The position numbers were made by a program, and so were the translations under genes. A stretch of DNA of 64,000 nucleotides from Flaccisagitta enflata (lineage: Eukaryota; Chaetognatha; Sagittoidea; Aphragmophora). The notes below the pieces were generated by a model. It saw nothing but the letters and a program-made list of their open reading frames with translations, was not told where the DNA came from and ran no database searches. The stretch lies in NCBI GenBank assembly GCA_965153355.1, contig OZ231127.1:11098001-11162000 (forward strand), given 5' to 3'. Every line of letters starts with the position of its first letter. Position 1 is the stretch's first letter. Positions 1 through 14,014 of the stretch are shown in pieces.

Positions 1-860
1 CGGTCGGTACCAAGCAAAAGACAAAGTTATACAAAGTCACTAACAGATACTAACTAACAGACACACACAGATACAAGCAGACACACGCAAACACACACAG
101 ACGCACATACAAACGCTTACGCATTACAAGAGTGGAGATAGATCGTCCTGAAGTAGGCCACGAAATCACGCACAATTGTACACAAACATAAACAAATACA
201 AACAGCTGCATAATAACATACACAACCGCGCACACACACGCACAAATGCGCGCGCATAACGTGAGTGAAGATAGATTCCCAAATGATGGCCACAAAGTCA
301 CACCCAAAGGCACACAAGCCAACCAAGATGCATATACAAATAGCAGTACGCAAACAGATGCACATAAAAATGCTCACGCAAACCCAAACGCTCACGCATA
401 ACGAGAGTGGAGATAGATCGTCATCCATCCTCAAATGATGGCCACAAAGTCACACTCAAATACACACGACCGCACACAGACGCATATACTGATAGCAGCA
501 CGCAGACAGACGCACACACAAATGCACACGCACAATGATAGTGGAGATAGATCGTCATCCACCCCCGAATGAAGGCCACAAAGTCACACTCAAATGCACA
601 CAAACCCACACAGGTGCATATACAAATAGCAGCAAGTAAAAAGATGCACACACAAATGCACACGCATAACGAGAGTGGAGATAGATCGTCATCCACCCCC
701 GAATGAAGGCCACAAAGTCACACTCAAATACACACAAACGCACACAGGTGCATATACAAATAGCAGCAAGTAAAAAGATGCACACACAAATGCACACGCA
801 TAACGAGTGTGGAGATAGATCGTCATTCATCCCCAAATGATGGCCACAAAGTCGTCTCAG
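1..860. repeat. Minisatellite, about 135-bp period, six copies
   Basis: A phrase resembling GTGGAGATAGATCGTC followed by a form of GATGGCCACAAAGTCACAC recurs near 131, 262, 409, 541, 675 and 811, a spacing of 131-145 bp. The units are otherwise rich in CACA and diverge, so the array is old. Reading frames crossing it are repeat artefacts. Confidence 0.8.
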
Positions 861-996
861 CCAAAAAAAAAAAAGAGGCTTTTGAAAATCAATCTCTGTT
901 GGCAACTGCTGATGATTACTCCTTCCTCAAAATGGTGGAGCTCCTCTTTTCAAAAACAAAAAAACCGCCAAATGACGGCGACGATGTGAAGAGAGG

Positions 997-1770
<774 letters not shown>

Positions 1771-2039
1771 GGTAAAGAGAGACCTCGACCGCCAAACTGT
1801 CGTTTGCCAACGAGGAAATTTTGTTAATGATTCTAACAAACTTTCGCTCTTTTTTTCGCGCACTTTTCCCCTCCACTCAAATGAGGAAGGGAAATGGAAT
1901 AAGCAGGTAGTTCATACTATTATCAGTTAACATTTCTTTTTATTACCTCTTGGTTCGCTCGCAGGCAGTTTGTTTCAATACTGGATATAATTTTTTTATT
2001 TCAATTCAGTCTTTCCTCAACTCTACTCGCTTATCATTT

Positions 2040-2124
2040 CAATTCATTTACAATTTCGATTCATTCTTTTTCGATTTCAATTCATTTCATTTACCATTTC
2101 AATTTATGTACCATTTTCCATTTA

Positions 2125-2165
<41 letters not shown>

Positions 2166-2200
2166 ACCATTTACCATTTACCATTTACCATTTACCATCA
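2040..2200. repeat. Short-unit minisatellite CCATTT/CCATTTTC
   Basis: Tandem units CCATTTTC and CCATTTA, preceded by degenerate TTTCAATTCA units. No coding signal. Confidence 0.85.
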
Positions 2201-2424
2201 TTGCATGCACTGGCACCTTACCGCTGATTACAGACACACAAGAAATGATGATTTCATTTCATGCTTAAAATTTTCTGTTCATGAAAACATGAAATTGTAG
2301 CCATTTCTCGGATATGCATGAACACGCCCACGAAGAAGTTGGCGGTTGAAAAAAAGTGAGATTTTGCTCTGTTTAGAAATGATGGGCCTCGAAAATTCTG
2401 GATGACGTCGAAGGCTCGAAGCCC

Positions 2425-2710
2425 ACAACACCAACCCCCTTCCCTACTTACTGGGCCAACACGCCGCGTGCTAACAACACCATCGCCCCGCGTGCCTACA
2501 ATGCTAACCCCCTCCCTTCTTACTGGACCAACACTCCGCGTGCTAACAATACCATCGCCCCTGCTTACAATACCGACCCCCTCCATGCTTATTGGGCTAA
2601 CACCTCGCGTGCTAACAACACCAACGACCTCTCTGTTAACAGCACCAAAGCCATTCCCCTTAATTTCGCCAACAACGAAACTGCTTACAACGCCAACACC
2701 CTCACCAAGG
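2425..2710. repeat. Minisatellite, about 65-bp unit
   Basis: Units contain CTTACTGGRCCAACAC, CGCGTGCTAACAAC and ACCATCGCCCC, repeated about four times with drift. The plus-strand frame through it (about 100 aa, L-T-P repeats) is judged a by-product. Confidence 0.7.
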
Positions 2711-2719
2711 CCCTAAACT

Positions 2720-3519
2720 TCCTCTAAAGAACGATACCCCATCACAAATATAAATCAAATGACTTATATATATATACCTTGTCATCTTTCTTGAATACTA
2801 GACCAACATCATATTCTTCACTCACCCATGACCTCTTTTTTTTTTCTCGGGCCGTTCCCACCAGTATCATCCCCACCAAGCCTTATTCTAAAACCCATCT
2901 ATAGCCATTCTCTTTTTCTCTGCCCAACCACAAACTGAATAAAAACAAAAGACCGTTTTTGAAGAAACGACTTTTTTCGTCCGCCAAAACGCATTTCTAT
3001 AATTCTATGGAGGGCGCTTTCAACAAATAAATAGAAAAAAAATCTCAAAGTCAAACTAATGACGTTTTTTTCTTCCTTTTATGGTAAAAATCTGAGTCTG
3101 TAAGAAAATGAAGTCATTTTCAGTCATTTTTAGTCATTTTCCTCGAAAGCATTTTCTGGTCGTGGTATCTTTTTTGATGTACTGACGACTTCTTTTTCTT
3201 TTTCAAAAACATTTTCGGCGAAAGTGAAAAAGAGAGATAGAGTGAGAGAGAGAAAAAGATCCCTTAATGACTCATTTTCTGCCATCATATGGACGCTTAT
3301 CATCTTCCCCTTTTAAATTACGAGGTAATATTTTTCTTCCTTTTTTTTTCATTTCTTTTTTTTTTCTGATTTTTTTTTAAATCCATTTTTGGGCCACATC
3401 TTTTTCAGAAATTTTAGCGCTGATTCTGAAGTGGAAGAGGAGTTGTACTTCTTTTTCTAGTTTTTCTTCCACTTAACTAACTTCATATCCTCTCTTTCAT
3501 CCAATCCTTTAAAGGAAGG
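2720..3519. other. AT-rich stretch, no feature recognised
   Basis: Poly-T runs, a TATATATATA run near 2766 and a short GA patch near 3240. I see no coding region, RNA gene or repeat family here. Confidence 0.5.
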
Positions 3520-3676
3520 TCCCTCGTAGGTGAGTCCGTCCGTCTCGGTGGGTCGGTAACTTACGTGACATTCATAGTGAAAAAGAAAATGGGCGAAGTT
3601 TTGATTGCCAAGCATTACTACCCCTGCCCAACCTCCCACGACTGCTTCCTGGTGATATATTCGGCCTTGATTTCGC
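3520..3676 (-). repeat. Decayed M1 interspersed repeat
   Basis: Landmarks in M1 order: GTCCGTCCGTCTCGGTGGGTCGG, then CCCCTGCCCAACC, then a degenerate ATATTCGGCCTTGATT matching the GTATCCGGCCTTGTT edge. The hairpin has been lost. Confidence 0.6.
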
Positions 3677-3830
3677 TCCTCTGATCGTTTATCACTTTTT
3701 CCTTGTAAATTTTTTTTCAATCTATTTTCTTTAATATTTCATTTCTTTCTATAACCATCAGCGCCTAGACTCGGCCTAGACTCGGCGTCCCGCTAGAAAA
3801 AAAAATCTTTGCCTCCGATTTTTGGGGGAA

Positions 3831-4112
<282 letters not shown>

Positions 4113-4346
4113 AAAGAGATTCATCTTTTAACCTTCATTCCGGATGAATTCCTCCCTAAAAGCTTTTCAGCCGATTTTCCTCCCCTTTTCCCTCCTCTTC
4201 CTCCTCCTCCTATTCCTCCTCTTCCTCTTCTTCCTCTTCCGCCTCCACGTCATCTTTTTCGAGTTTTTTTTCGGCGCCGAGACTTGAAAAGCATCGAAAA
4301 CCTGGATTCAACGCTCTTCAAGTTCAACGCATCATCATTTTCCTTT

Positions 4347-4618
4347 GGGCGTGTTTCTAGTGAAGACTAAAAAACGCGTTTGTTGCTGTTGAATACGTTT
4401 ACAGCATGAAGACATATTCCGGAATTTCAACCATCCCAGGAGGGAATGAGCAAAGTGAGTGAGCGAGCCTGTGAATTGAGCGAGCCAGCAAAGCGATCGC
4501 AGTGAAGCAGAATGCTGCAGAGAAAATGAGCGGTGTGAGCGGTGTGAGTGAACGAACATATCGAGCGACCGAGTGGCCCGTTGAAAAGATGCGGTTGTCT
4601 GTGACTAGAAACGCGCCC
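4347..4618. mobile_element. MITE, family M2
   Basis: A 272-bp element with terminal inverted repeats GGGCGTGTTTCTAGTGA and TGACTAGAAACGCGCCC. Inside is a GAGTGAGCGAGC-type tract that all M2 copies share (13759-14014, 17775-18225, 22150-23246). There is no coding capacity, so it must be mobilised in trans. I could not fix a target-site duplication. Confidence 0.75.
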
Positions 4619-4895
4619 TTACACCAATTTCATTTTTCCCTCTTTTTTTTTTCAACAGGATAGAAAAGGGGTAAATTGGAGAGAGTATGGCTGAGGACGT
4701 AAGATTTGGCGTAGAGGGTTTTAGTGAAATTTGGCCATTGAAGAAAAAGACTAAATTCATTGGTCCTAGAATCAAAATTTGTTCTATTCTATTCTATGGT
4801 AATATGGTTTATGAAATGTTTATCGAAGTTTGGTTATTGGGTGACTGATCAGATCATATTAGTGAAGGTTTGGAATTGGAAAGAGAGAAAGAAGA

Positions 4896-5108
4896 TGGAA
4901 ATGGGAAGTGGGAAACGGGAAATGGGAAATGGGAAATGGGGAATGGGAAGTGGGAAGCGGGAAATGGGAAGCGGGAAGAGGGAAATGGGTAGTGGGAAAT
5001 GGGAAATGGGAAGTGGGAAATGGGAAGTGGGAAATGGGAAGTGGGATGTTGGAAGTTTTGAATGGAAAGTGGAAAATGGAAGGTGGGAAATAGGAAGTGG
5101 GAGGTTGC
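4896..5108. repeat. GGGAAATGGGAAGT minisatellite
   Basis: About 210 bp of seven-base units GGGAAAT, GGGAAGT and GGGAAGC in irregular order. Because the unit is seven bases, open frames run through in several phases (G-K-W-E-M-G-S in one). Not a gene. Confidence 0.9.
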
Positions 5109-5880
5109 ACGTTCCCTCATTTAGGAATCATCGCCTTTCTCTTCCCGCCAATTTCACTCTTATTGCCCGTCTCATTAAGAACAAAACTCGGAACAAAACT
5201 CGGAACAAAACTCAACCTTCGTTGATTTTTTTCTGCGATTCTTGTTTCTTTTTTTCCCCCATTTTCTAGAGGAGAAAAGATGGAGGAAGGCTGCCGCAGG
5301 GGCCGGGGTTTGACAACGACTGTACTCAGTCCAATATTCTCGGAGTTCTTTACCATGTAAAAAAAATGTCAAAACCTAATTGAACAATTTGGCCCTTGAG
5401 CTTGAGTCGCTGGTTTTACACTGCGCCTCCCATTTTTTCCATCTTTAACACTATCCCCTTGGCCCCCAACCTGTTATAATTTGGTTTTCCTGGGTCAATG
5501 ACTTGGTGCAAAAGAAAAAAAAAAACTGGATGGACGACAATATCAGTCGAGCGTGGGAAGGAGCAACAATGCGGAAGGACATGCAAGCACTATGGTAGGA
5601 GCGGCGGTGCAAAAAAAAAAAAAATGACAAAAATGTCTGAACAATGAACAAACCAACGGACGGACAGACCAAAATGTGACTCATAGATAGCACATGAGTA
5701 AAAACAAGGTTTGCGGGTGGACAGGAGCAGTGATGTAGTAGGCCATTCAGGCACTTATGCTGGGCAGGCAAAGCGAAAACACAAAAATCGATGAGGTGAA
5801 CCGACCAACAGACCAACCAACTGACGGAAACTACTCAATAACCCTGATGCAACACGGCCTTTACTAATTGGTCAGTATAT
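5109..5880. other. Unclassified, with M1-like fragments
   Basis: Holds a triplicated CGGAACAAAACT near 5187, and scattered M1-like words (ACGGACGGACAGACC near 5655, GCGGGTGGACAGGAGCAG near 5714, ACCGACCAACAGACC near 5799). No gene seen. Confidence 0.4.
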
Positions 5881-5987
5881 CTATCTATCTTTCTATTTAG
5901 CTATGCCATCTTTACATCAAATGAGTATTTATCTTTCTATCAATAAATTCCTACTATCAATTTAGAACTTAAGCTCAAGACTCAGTT

Positions 5988-6146
<159 letters not shown>

Positions 6147-6520
6147 GCCTGCCCGTGTGTCTGTGTTTGCGTGGGTATCTGCGAGAGCGTTTGTGTATGC
6201 ATGTGCGACTAAGAAAATTCTCTACAATATCCATTACGGCGTTAAGGTGAACACGCCTTACGGGACAACAGTTTCAGTTTCAATCTACGTGTATCACTAT
6301 TGCACATATTTTGTCAATTACATATAATCACTATTATAAAGAAACATTTCAAAATCACTTCCAATAATGAGATTAAAGGTTTGCGACGGCTGTTCCATGA
6401 GCAACCAGCCAGTAATCGATCTTTCGTGCCATTTTCTTCTTGACATTTTTTTCTGTTTCTGTAAAGAGCAAACGTAATTTACATAACCTAACCACTTATT
6501 TACCACCCATGGAAAAAAAA

Positions 6521-6708
6521 CAAAGCCAGATACGCAGCTACCCAAGTCGCGTGCGGGTGGGCAGGGGCAATATATGAGGTCACTGGACCATTTGGGCAGG
6601 AGCAGTGAGATAAAAAAATAGAAATCATGAAAAAAGTAAAGTGTGACCGACCGACCAACAGACGGACGGACAAAGCGGGATGTAGAGTCGCGTGCTCGCG
6701 ACTAAAAA
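6521..6708 (+). mobile_element. M1 interspersed repeat, subfamily A
   Basis: Full-length copy. It starts with a worn form of ACAAGGCCGGATAC, has the distal site AGTCGCGTGC at 6545-6554, then GGGTGGGCAGGGGC, a GACC/GGAC array, and the hairpin AGTCGCGTGCTCGCGACT at 6686-6703 followed by AAAAA. The distal site equals the hairpin arm. Non-coding. Confidence 0.75.
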
Positions 6709-6710
6709 CT

Positions 6711-6935
6711 TACTGTTTTTAGGTTCGCCATAGCACCTCTGTGAGAATTTAGAGGCTCTGTCTGTCGGTCGGTCGGTCCATCACGCTCAAATAAGAATAA
6801 TAAATGCTTGAAATCACTTGTGCGTAATGGACGGACCGATAGATGGACAGACCGACAGACAGATGGACAGATGGACGGATGGACAGATGGACGGACTAAG
6901 CCTCTAATAGAATTGCGTGTCCGCAACTAAAAATT
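6711..6935. mobile_element. Composite of two facing M1-like ends
   Basis: Begins TTTTTAGGTTCG...AGCACCTCTGTG (plus-strand hairpin edge of the AGGTGC subfamily), passes through GTCGGTCGG and then GACAGATGGAC arrays, and ends with GTGTCCGCAACTAAAAA (hairpin edge of the opposite orientation). Probably two copies joined head to head. Confidence 0.5.
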
Positions 6936-7177
6936 GACAAGGACTTCATACCATACGTAGGTTGATAATATCCAGTTGTCCACAATAGCTCTTCTTGCCC
7001 ATGTTATCTACGAGATTCGATTCATAGGGAGACCTTCCACTACCCAATCTGTCGCAATCGCACCTAATGAGTAGCAAAACGAAACAACTTTTTGTTTCAT
7101 CAATTGATCTGTTACTTTATCCATCAGAACATCGGACAGCTGTCCAAATTGTTTGTTACTGCAACTGTCTGTTAATG

Positions 7178-7329
7178 TCTGTCTATTTTTTTTCTGTCTG
7201 TCTCTATTTGTCTGTCTGTCTGTCTCTATCTGTCTCTCTGTCTGTCTATCTGACTGTCTGTCTCTATCTGTTTGTCTGTCTGTCTCTGTCTGTCTCTCTT
7301 TTTCTGTCTCTTTCTGTCTGTCTGTCTGT

Positions 7330-7378
<49 letters not shown>

Positions 7379-7437
7379 GCTCTCACTCTCGCTCTCACTC
7401 TCGCTCTCGCTCTCCCGCTCTCTCACTCTCTTTGGCT
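7178..7437. repeat. Microsatellite (TGTC)n/(TC)n
   Basis: TGTCTGTCTC-type units, then TC, then CTCGCTCTCA. Confidence 0.95.
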
Positions 7438-7439
7438 CA

Positions 7440-8039
7440 CCTCTAGGCATCGGTGATGCATTTTAACCCCCAAGCGCATCGACGTGGAACAGTCATTGTT
7501 CCAATGATTAAAACATAGCTTAATATCTTGTAGCAACTAAATAATTACCCGAGCAAAAAAAAAAAATCACGAAAAAGAAAAAAAGCTTTGGCAATTGAGG
7601 AACTGATAAGATGAAGAAATGTGAGCAACAGATAATTCTACATTGACATTTTTTGTTCGCTCCACTTATGAATCATGAGAAAAGCGTCGATCCACAGTGG
7701 ATTTCGAGCTGGGCTGATTCTGATACTTTCATAACGCAAACTATATCCATACAATTTCTGATTTTAGCCTCATTGTGTGTAGGGCAAAAAAGTAGAAAAT
7801 AAAAATTGACCCCAGCCATACAAGGGTATGAAACTTTTTTCACCCCTTATGTTAAAGAGTAACACACCTTTTTATCCAATAAAAATTTTCTAGTATGGCG
7901 TGACCTGACATGTCAGGTTTATCCCGGGCTATCAAGAGAGTGGCAACTTTGCCCCTTTAATGCTGGATAATTGACCCCCATAGGGTTACCCTGTAAAAAA
8001 ATCTCATGATCGATAGGCCATCTTAAGTTGAATCAATTC
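7440..8039. other. No feature recognised
   Basis: Ordinary AT-rich DNA; the only structure noticed is the small palindrome CCTGACATGTCAGG near 7905. Confidence 0.5.
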
Positions 8040-8374
8040 TCTCATCCCCGTCCCTCTGCTTGTAATCACTTGGGCCTCGTGTTTCCAACACTCCCTCATC
8101 CCCCAGGCTCCCAACCTGTAAGCAATTGGCCCTTGAGTTTCTACCACTCTCTCATCCCCATAGCCCCCAACCGTGGCTTGGGTTTTATTTGTTCGACACT
8201 GTTTCTTTTACATTTTCACTGCACTACTCAAAGGCCCACAACTTACAAACATATGGCCCTAGAGTCTCCGCCCTTGTCTGACGCTGTTTCTTTTACATCC
8301 CCCCTCTCCTGCCCCACAACCACCTGGGTTTGGGTCCGAGTCCTCTGAAGCTGTTTATTTCACATACCCCCTAC
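8040..8374. repeat. CCCCAACC/GGCCCT satellite, left part
   Basis: Degenerate units carrying CTCATCCCC, CCCAACC, TTGGCCCTTGAGTTTC and ACGCTGTTTCTTTTACAT. The same phrases resume at 10807, so the element at 8375-10806 interrupted one array. Confidence 0.7.
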
Positions 8375-8621
8375 CAGCGGCGTAGGAGGAGGGGCGTCAG
8401 CTGACGCCCCTACAGTCGGACACAGATGGCAGTTGGACACAGATAGTAGTCTTACATAATTGTTCAAAAAAAAACAAAAGAAAGAAAAAGAGGTGGAAAA
8501 AAAAGAACAAATAAGACATGAAAAAAAGGGTTTTGAGAAAAAGAAAAAAAGAAAGAAAGAAAGAAAGAAAGAAATAAAGAAAATATGAAAGAAAGAAAAT
8601 AGGAAAGGAAGAAAAAAATAT

Positions 8622-10058
8622 GAAACAAGGCCAACACCTATAAGTCGCATGCGAGACTTACTTAATTATATAATCGCCTTATTATAGAAAAACGTTATTT
8701 CCTGTAATGACGATAATGACAATAATCACCTATTGACCTATAATTGCCTATAATGACCTATAATTACCTATAAATACCCATGATTAAATAATGACCTATA
8801 AGTACCTATAAAGACCTATGATTACCTATAATTACATATAGACCAATAATTACCTATATTGACCTATGATTACCCATAATTACCCATAATTACCCATAAT
8901 TACCTATTATAACATAATGACCTATAATTACCTATAATGACCTATGATTACCTATAATTACCTATCATAGCATAATTACCTATAATTAGCTATAATTACC
9001 TATAACTGAATAATGACCTATAATTACCTAATATTGTCTATTGACATATGATTACCTATAATGACCTATAAAAAAACTTATTATTACTTATAATTACATA
9101 ATGACCAATAATTGCCTTTGATGACCTTTGATTACCTATAATTACCCATAATTGCATAAAGACCTTTAATTACCAATAATTACCTATAATGACCTATAAT
9201 GACCTATAATGACCTATAATGACCTATTATTACCTATAATTACAAAATGACCTATAATTACCTATAATTATCTATAATTATATAATGACCTATAATTGTC
9301 AATAATGACCTATAATTGCATAATGACCTATAATAACCTATTATGACCTATAATTACCTATAATTACATAATGACCTATAATTACATAATGACCTATAAT
9401 TACCTATAATTACCTATAATGGCCTATAATTTCCTATAATTACCTATAATTACCTATAATTACCTATGATTACATACTGACCAATAATGACCTATAATTG
9501 CATCATAACCTATAATGACCTATAATTACCTATAATCACCTATAATGACCTATTTTTACCTCTAATTACCTATAATTACCGATAATTACATATAATGACC
9601 TATAATTGCATAATAACCTATAATTACCTATAATGATCTATGATTACCTGTAATTGCACAGTGACCTATAATGACCTATAATTACCTATGATTACCCAAA
9701 ATTGCATTATGACCTATAATTACCTATAATTATGTAAATAAGAATTGACTTATACTGCCTTAAATTGACTTATACTGAGTTAAACTGACTTAAATTGACT
9801 TGAATTTACTCAAAATGACTTAAAATGACCTAGATTGACTTAAATTGACTAAAATTCAAAAATGACTCAAATGACTTAATTTGACTTAAAATGACTTAAA
9901 ATGACTTAAAATGATCTAATTTGACTCAAAATCACTTAATTGACTTAAAATGACTTGATAGGAATAAAACGAATAAAAAAAGTAAAATGGGGACCGACCG
10001 ACCGACCAACCAACCAACCAACCGACGGACGGACAAAGCGGGAAAGCGGGGTATAGAA
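8622..10058 (+). repeat. M1 copy (subfamily C) expanded into a 1.1-kb array
   Basis: Opens with ACAAGGCCAACACCTATAAGTCGCATGCGAG, the same start as the copies at 54411 and 60461. It then runs through roughly a hundred units of TAATTACCTA/TAATGACCTA with an occasional TAATTACATA, shifting near 9740 to TTAAATTGACT/AAAATGACTT units. It ends with the M1 tail AAGTAAAATGGGGACCGACC...GGACAAAGCGGG. The array lies where ordinary C copies have only a few ATGACTTAAA units. The terminal hairpin is missing or degraded. Confidence 0.7.
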
Positions 10059-10059
10059 A

Positions 10060-10560
10060 AAAAATATAAAAAAAATAAAGAAAAAAAATATGAAAAAAAA
10101 GAAAAAAAATATGAAAGAAAGAAAGAAAAAAAAGATATGGGAGAAGAAAGAAAAATGGAAAGTAAATAAGGTTGTTTTGTCCTATTTACCCTGAGAAATA
10201 TGGAAGAAAAAAAAAGATAAACAAAATGGGAGAAGAACAAAATAAATGTTATTGAAATGGATTCCTACCAGGAAAATATGGCCAGGGCAGTCACACAGGT
10301 TAAGATCAGTAAGTTTTTTTCATGATGAATGAAAATATTGAAAACTGTTTTAATCAAATCTTTTATTTATTTATTTATTTTTTTTTTTTTGCTAAATTTT
10401 ATTTTTTTACAACTCAACATTTTTTTTATTTTTTAAAAATTTTTTTCCTTTAATGTATTTTTTCAACTGATATTTTTTTCGTCTTATGGATTTTTTTTTT
10501 CACAAACATTTTTTTCTGAAATTTTTTTTTTTTTTTTATGATTTTTTTTTCAAAAATAAG
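10060..10560. repeat. A-rich then T-rich low complexity
   Basis: AAAATATGAAAGAAAG-type A-rich DNA to about 10250, then TTTATTT and long T runs to 10560, all inside the hAT-like element. Confidence 0.7.
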
Positions 10561-10806
10561 TCAAAAAATCATAACGATTTTACCTGTTCTGATTTTTTGA
10601 ATAATCAAATGACATCTCAAGTGTTTTATTTCTCTGTCTTTGAATTTGCACCCCTCTCCTGCAATGATTAAACTACATGTTATTTACTTATTGTTTTTTA
10701 ACTGTTATGTGGATAAAAGTAATTATATAGTAAGTCGGACACAGTGTTGAGTCGGACACAGATTGGGGCCTGACGCCCCTGCCCATTTTCCTGCCCTACG
10801 CCGCTG

Positions 10807-11550
10807 CCCCCTACCCTGCCCTAAGCCCCGACCTGGAATCATTTGGCCCTTGAGTTTCTACCCGGGTTTGGGCCTTGTCCTCTGACGCTGTATCTTTTAC
10901 ATTCCCCCTCCCCTACCCCGCAACTCCCAACCTGTATTCATTTGGCCCTAGAGTTTCCACCTGGGTTTGGGTTTGATATTTTCGCGTCCCCCCTCCCTTT
11001 GCCCCACAATCCCCAACCACTAATCATTTGGTCCCATCATCATTAACCCCTACCCTGCCCCAAAACCCCCAACCCCTAACCACCTGGGTTTGGGTTTGGG
11101 TTTGGGTTTGGGTTTGGGTTTGATTCTTTCGCGTCCCCCCTCCCTTTGCCCCACAATCCCCAACCCCTAATCATTTGGTCCCATCATCATTAACCCCCTA
11201 CCCTGCCCCAAAACCTCCAACCCCTAATCATTTGGCCCTAGATTTTCCACCTGGGTTTGGGTTTGGGTTTGAGTTTGAGTTTGAGTTTGGGTTTGGGTTT
11301 GGGTTTGGGTTTGATTTTTTCGCGTTCCCCTACCCTTGCACCACAATCCCTAACCCCTATTCATTTGGTCCCATCATCATTAACCCCCTACCCTGCCCCA
11401 AAACCCCCAACCCCTAATCATTTGGCCCCATCATCATTAACCCCCCCTACCCTGCCCCACAACCCCCAACCCCTAATCATTTGGCCCTAGATTTTCCACC
11501 TGGGTTTGGGTTTTAGTCCTCTGACGCTGTTTCTTTCGCATTTTCCTCTC
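10807..11550. repeat. CCCCAACC/GGCCCT satellite, right part, with (GGGTTT)n
   Basis: About 150-180-bp units with CACCTGGGTTTGGG, TTTTTTCGCGT, GCCCCACAATCCCCAACC and TCATTTGGTCCCATCATC. Runs of GGGTTT at about 11085-11130 and 11250-11315 vary in copy number between units, so the hexamer expands inside the larger unit. Confidence 0.8.
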
Positions 11551-11605
11551 ATCATCCTTCCGCATTTCCTGAAAGCGCTAACGACCTCTAAAGCTTGCGC
11601 GCTTG

Positions 11606-12310
<705 letters not shown>

Positions 12311-13263
12311 CTCTATTAATTTTTTTTCTCTCCTGCTGCACCCTCCTTATCTTATCGCTCCATTTTTTCCCACTTTCCTCATTCATTAAAATCTTTTTAA
12401 ACCTGGAAATGAATATTTGGCACGATACAAAATCCCTTTTGCTTCCTTTACGAGCAGAAAATATTATCTAAGCCTGAATTCCATTTAGAAATGGCCGCAC
12501 TGCACGTTGGGTGGATAATACAGAAATGCATGTGATGAAAGGAACACTACATATTTTATTATATAAATTTTCACTTTGCCAAATGTTTCTGCTCATGCTA
12601 AAATGGTAAAATGGTAAAAAAAAACAAATTATGCCATCCCTATTGATAAGCTGATATGATAACAAATTGAATGCATAAACAATGATGATTCTCTTTTGAA
12701 TTAAGTGTGCAATCACTCATTGCACATGACATCAATCTCAAATGAGTTTTCTTGTTGCTTGAATGATGTTCAATTTGTATGACAGCTCAGTTAGATGGTT
12801 AGTTGGTATGTCAGCTGTTCACTCATTTTGTTAAACAGTTAGCTTGTCAGTCCATAAGACAGCTTCCATGTTGTTGGGTTTGTTTTGATTTTTTCGCTTT
12901 TGTGGGTCATTTATTGTATCAGTTTTTCCAAGTGACTTGATCAGTTTTGTATTTTCTGCTTATCTTTTTTGCAATATCGTTGACCAAGAGCCAAAAATTT
13001 ATTATTTAGTCTCGATAGTACATGTTTTGATTTGAGTAAGATAATGGGTTCGTTTTTTGTCAAATTTGAACCCAAGTGTGATTAACAGAGAGAAACCAGA
13101 ACCGCGTAAACCGATTTACATACAGCCAGCCTCATTATGTTTTCATAGCTCTTACTACCACATCCACAATTACCGGGCGGCGGGCGCTCTCACTAGCAAC
13201 TACGCACGCACAATTCCCACTGAAGTTGTACGGTGCAAAATCACGGGCTCGCGAATTCATTAG
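12311..13263. other. No feature recognised
   Basis: Unique-looking AT-rich DNA with GTTAG/GTTGG words near 12780-12860. No gene, RNA or repeat family recognised. Confidence 0.5.
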
Positions 13264-13265
13264 TA

Positions 13266-13702
13266 CCGTATTTGCTCCGTTTAACGCCCCCCCCTTCATT
13301 TAACGCCCCCCACCCATTTTGTTAATGAGTTGTTGAAATTTTATAAAGAATTTTATGTAATGTAATTTGTTTCAGATAGGACAGTACAAGATCATCAGGT
13401 ACATAAAAGCCATATCCCCAGATAGCCCAAAAAAGTAGATACTTATTTCCATTGGGGTCAAAGATCAATGAACAAAAGCAGATGAAAGTCTTTGTCATTA
13501 AACATTAAAGGGGTAGGAACAAAATTTTGGATAGAGTACATGCACTGAAATATATTTTTACCAAAAAGTAATAAAAAATACATGAATTCGTTAAGCAACC
13601 AAATACTTAAGATTGTAAAAAGGGGCGCTAATTGGAGCACAAACTGACAATGTTGAATTTCAATTTCAAAAGCGCCCGGGGCGCTAATTGGAGCAAATAC
13701 GG
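13266..13702. mobile_element. MITE with CCGTATTTGCTCC termini and TA duplication
   Basis: A 437-bp element with terminal inverted repeats CCGTATTTGCTCC and GGAGCAAATACGG, flanked by TA on both sides (13264-13265, 13703-13704). TA duplications point to Tc1/mariner-type mobilisation. The inner arms both carry GGGGCG-type blocks. No transposase. Confidence 0.85.
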
Positions 13703-13758
13703 TAATTGCGCCCACTGGTCGATCTGTCAGTTTGTCAAGTTTCCATTTGACTGTCTGA

Positions 13759-14014
13759 GGGCGTGTTACTAGTGACCGCCAAAAACGTGTTTCTTCCCGT
13801 CAAACACGTTTTCAGTGTGAAAACATATTTATGAATTTCAACTGTCTCACAAGGGAGTGAGCGGAGTGAGTGAGCGAGCCAGTGAATCGAGTGAGCATAG
13901 TGAAGTAGAGCGCTGCAGATCGAGTGAACGGAGTGAGCGGTGCGAGCGAACAAACGTTGCGAGCGACCGAATGGTCCGTTAAAAACGCGATTGTCCGTGA
14001 ATAGAAAAGCGCCC
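13759..14014. mobile_element. MITE, family M2
   Basis: Termini AGGGCGTGTTACTAGTGACC and an end reading ATAGAAAAGCGCCC, with the family's GAGTGAGCGAGCC tract inside; about 256 bp. Slightly more diverged ends than the copy at 4347. Confidence 0.7.

Larger units (their letters stand above)
8375..10806. mobile_element. Non-autonomous hAT-like DNA transposon
   Basis: The ends are CAGCGGCGTAGG and CCTACGCCGCTG, each followed inward by a second inverted block (GGGGCGTCAG / CTGACGCCCC). The octamer CCCCCTAC lies directly outside both ends (8367-8374 and 10807-10814), a perfect 8-bp target-site duplication. CAG-type termini plus 8-bp duplications are the signature of the hAT superfamily. Copies of GTCGGACACAG lie just inside both ends, as expected of subterminal transposase-binding repeats (inference). 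No transposase frame exists; the interior is an M1-derived array and T/A-rich DNA. The classification is strong, the family name unknown. Confidence 0.85.

Noticed and set aside
6521-6708. M1 as a tRNA- or 5S-derived SINE
   Set aside because: I find no convincing A box or B box, and the A run after the hairpin is constant and short rather than a variable tail.
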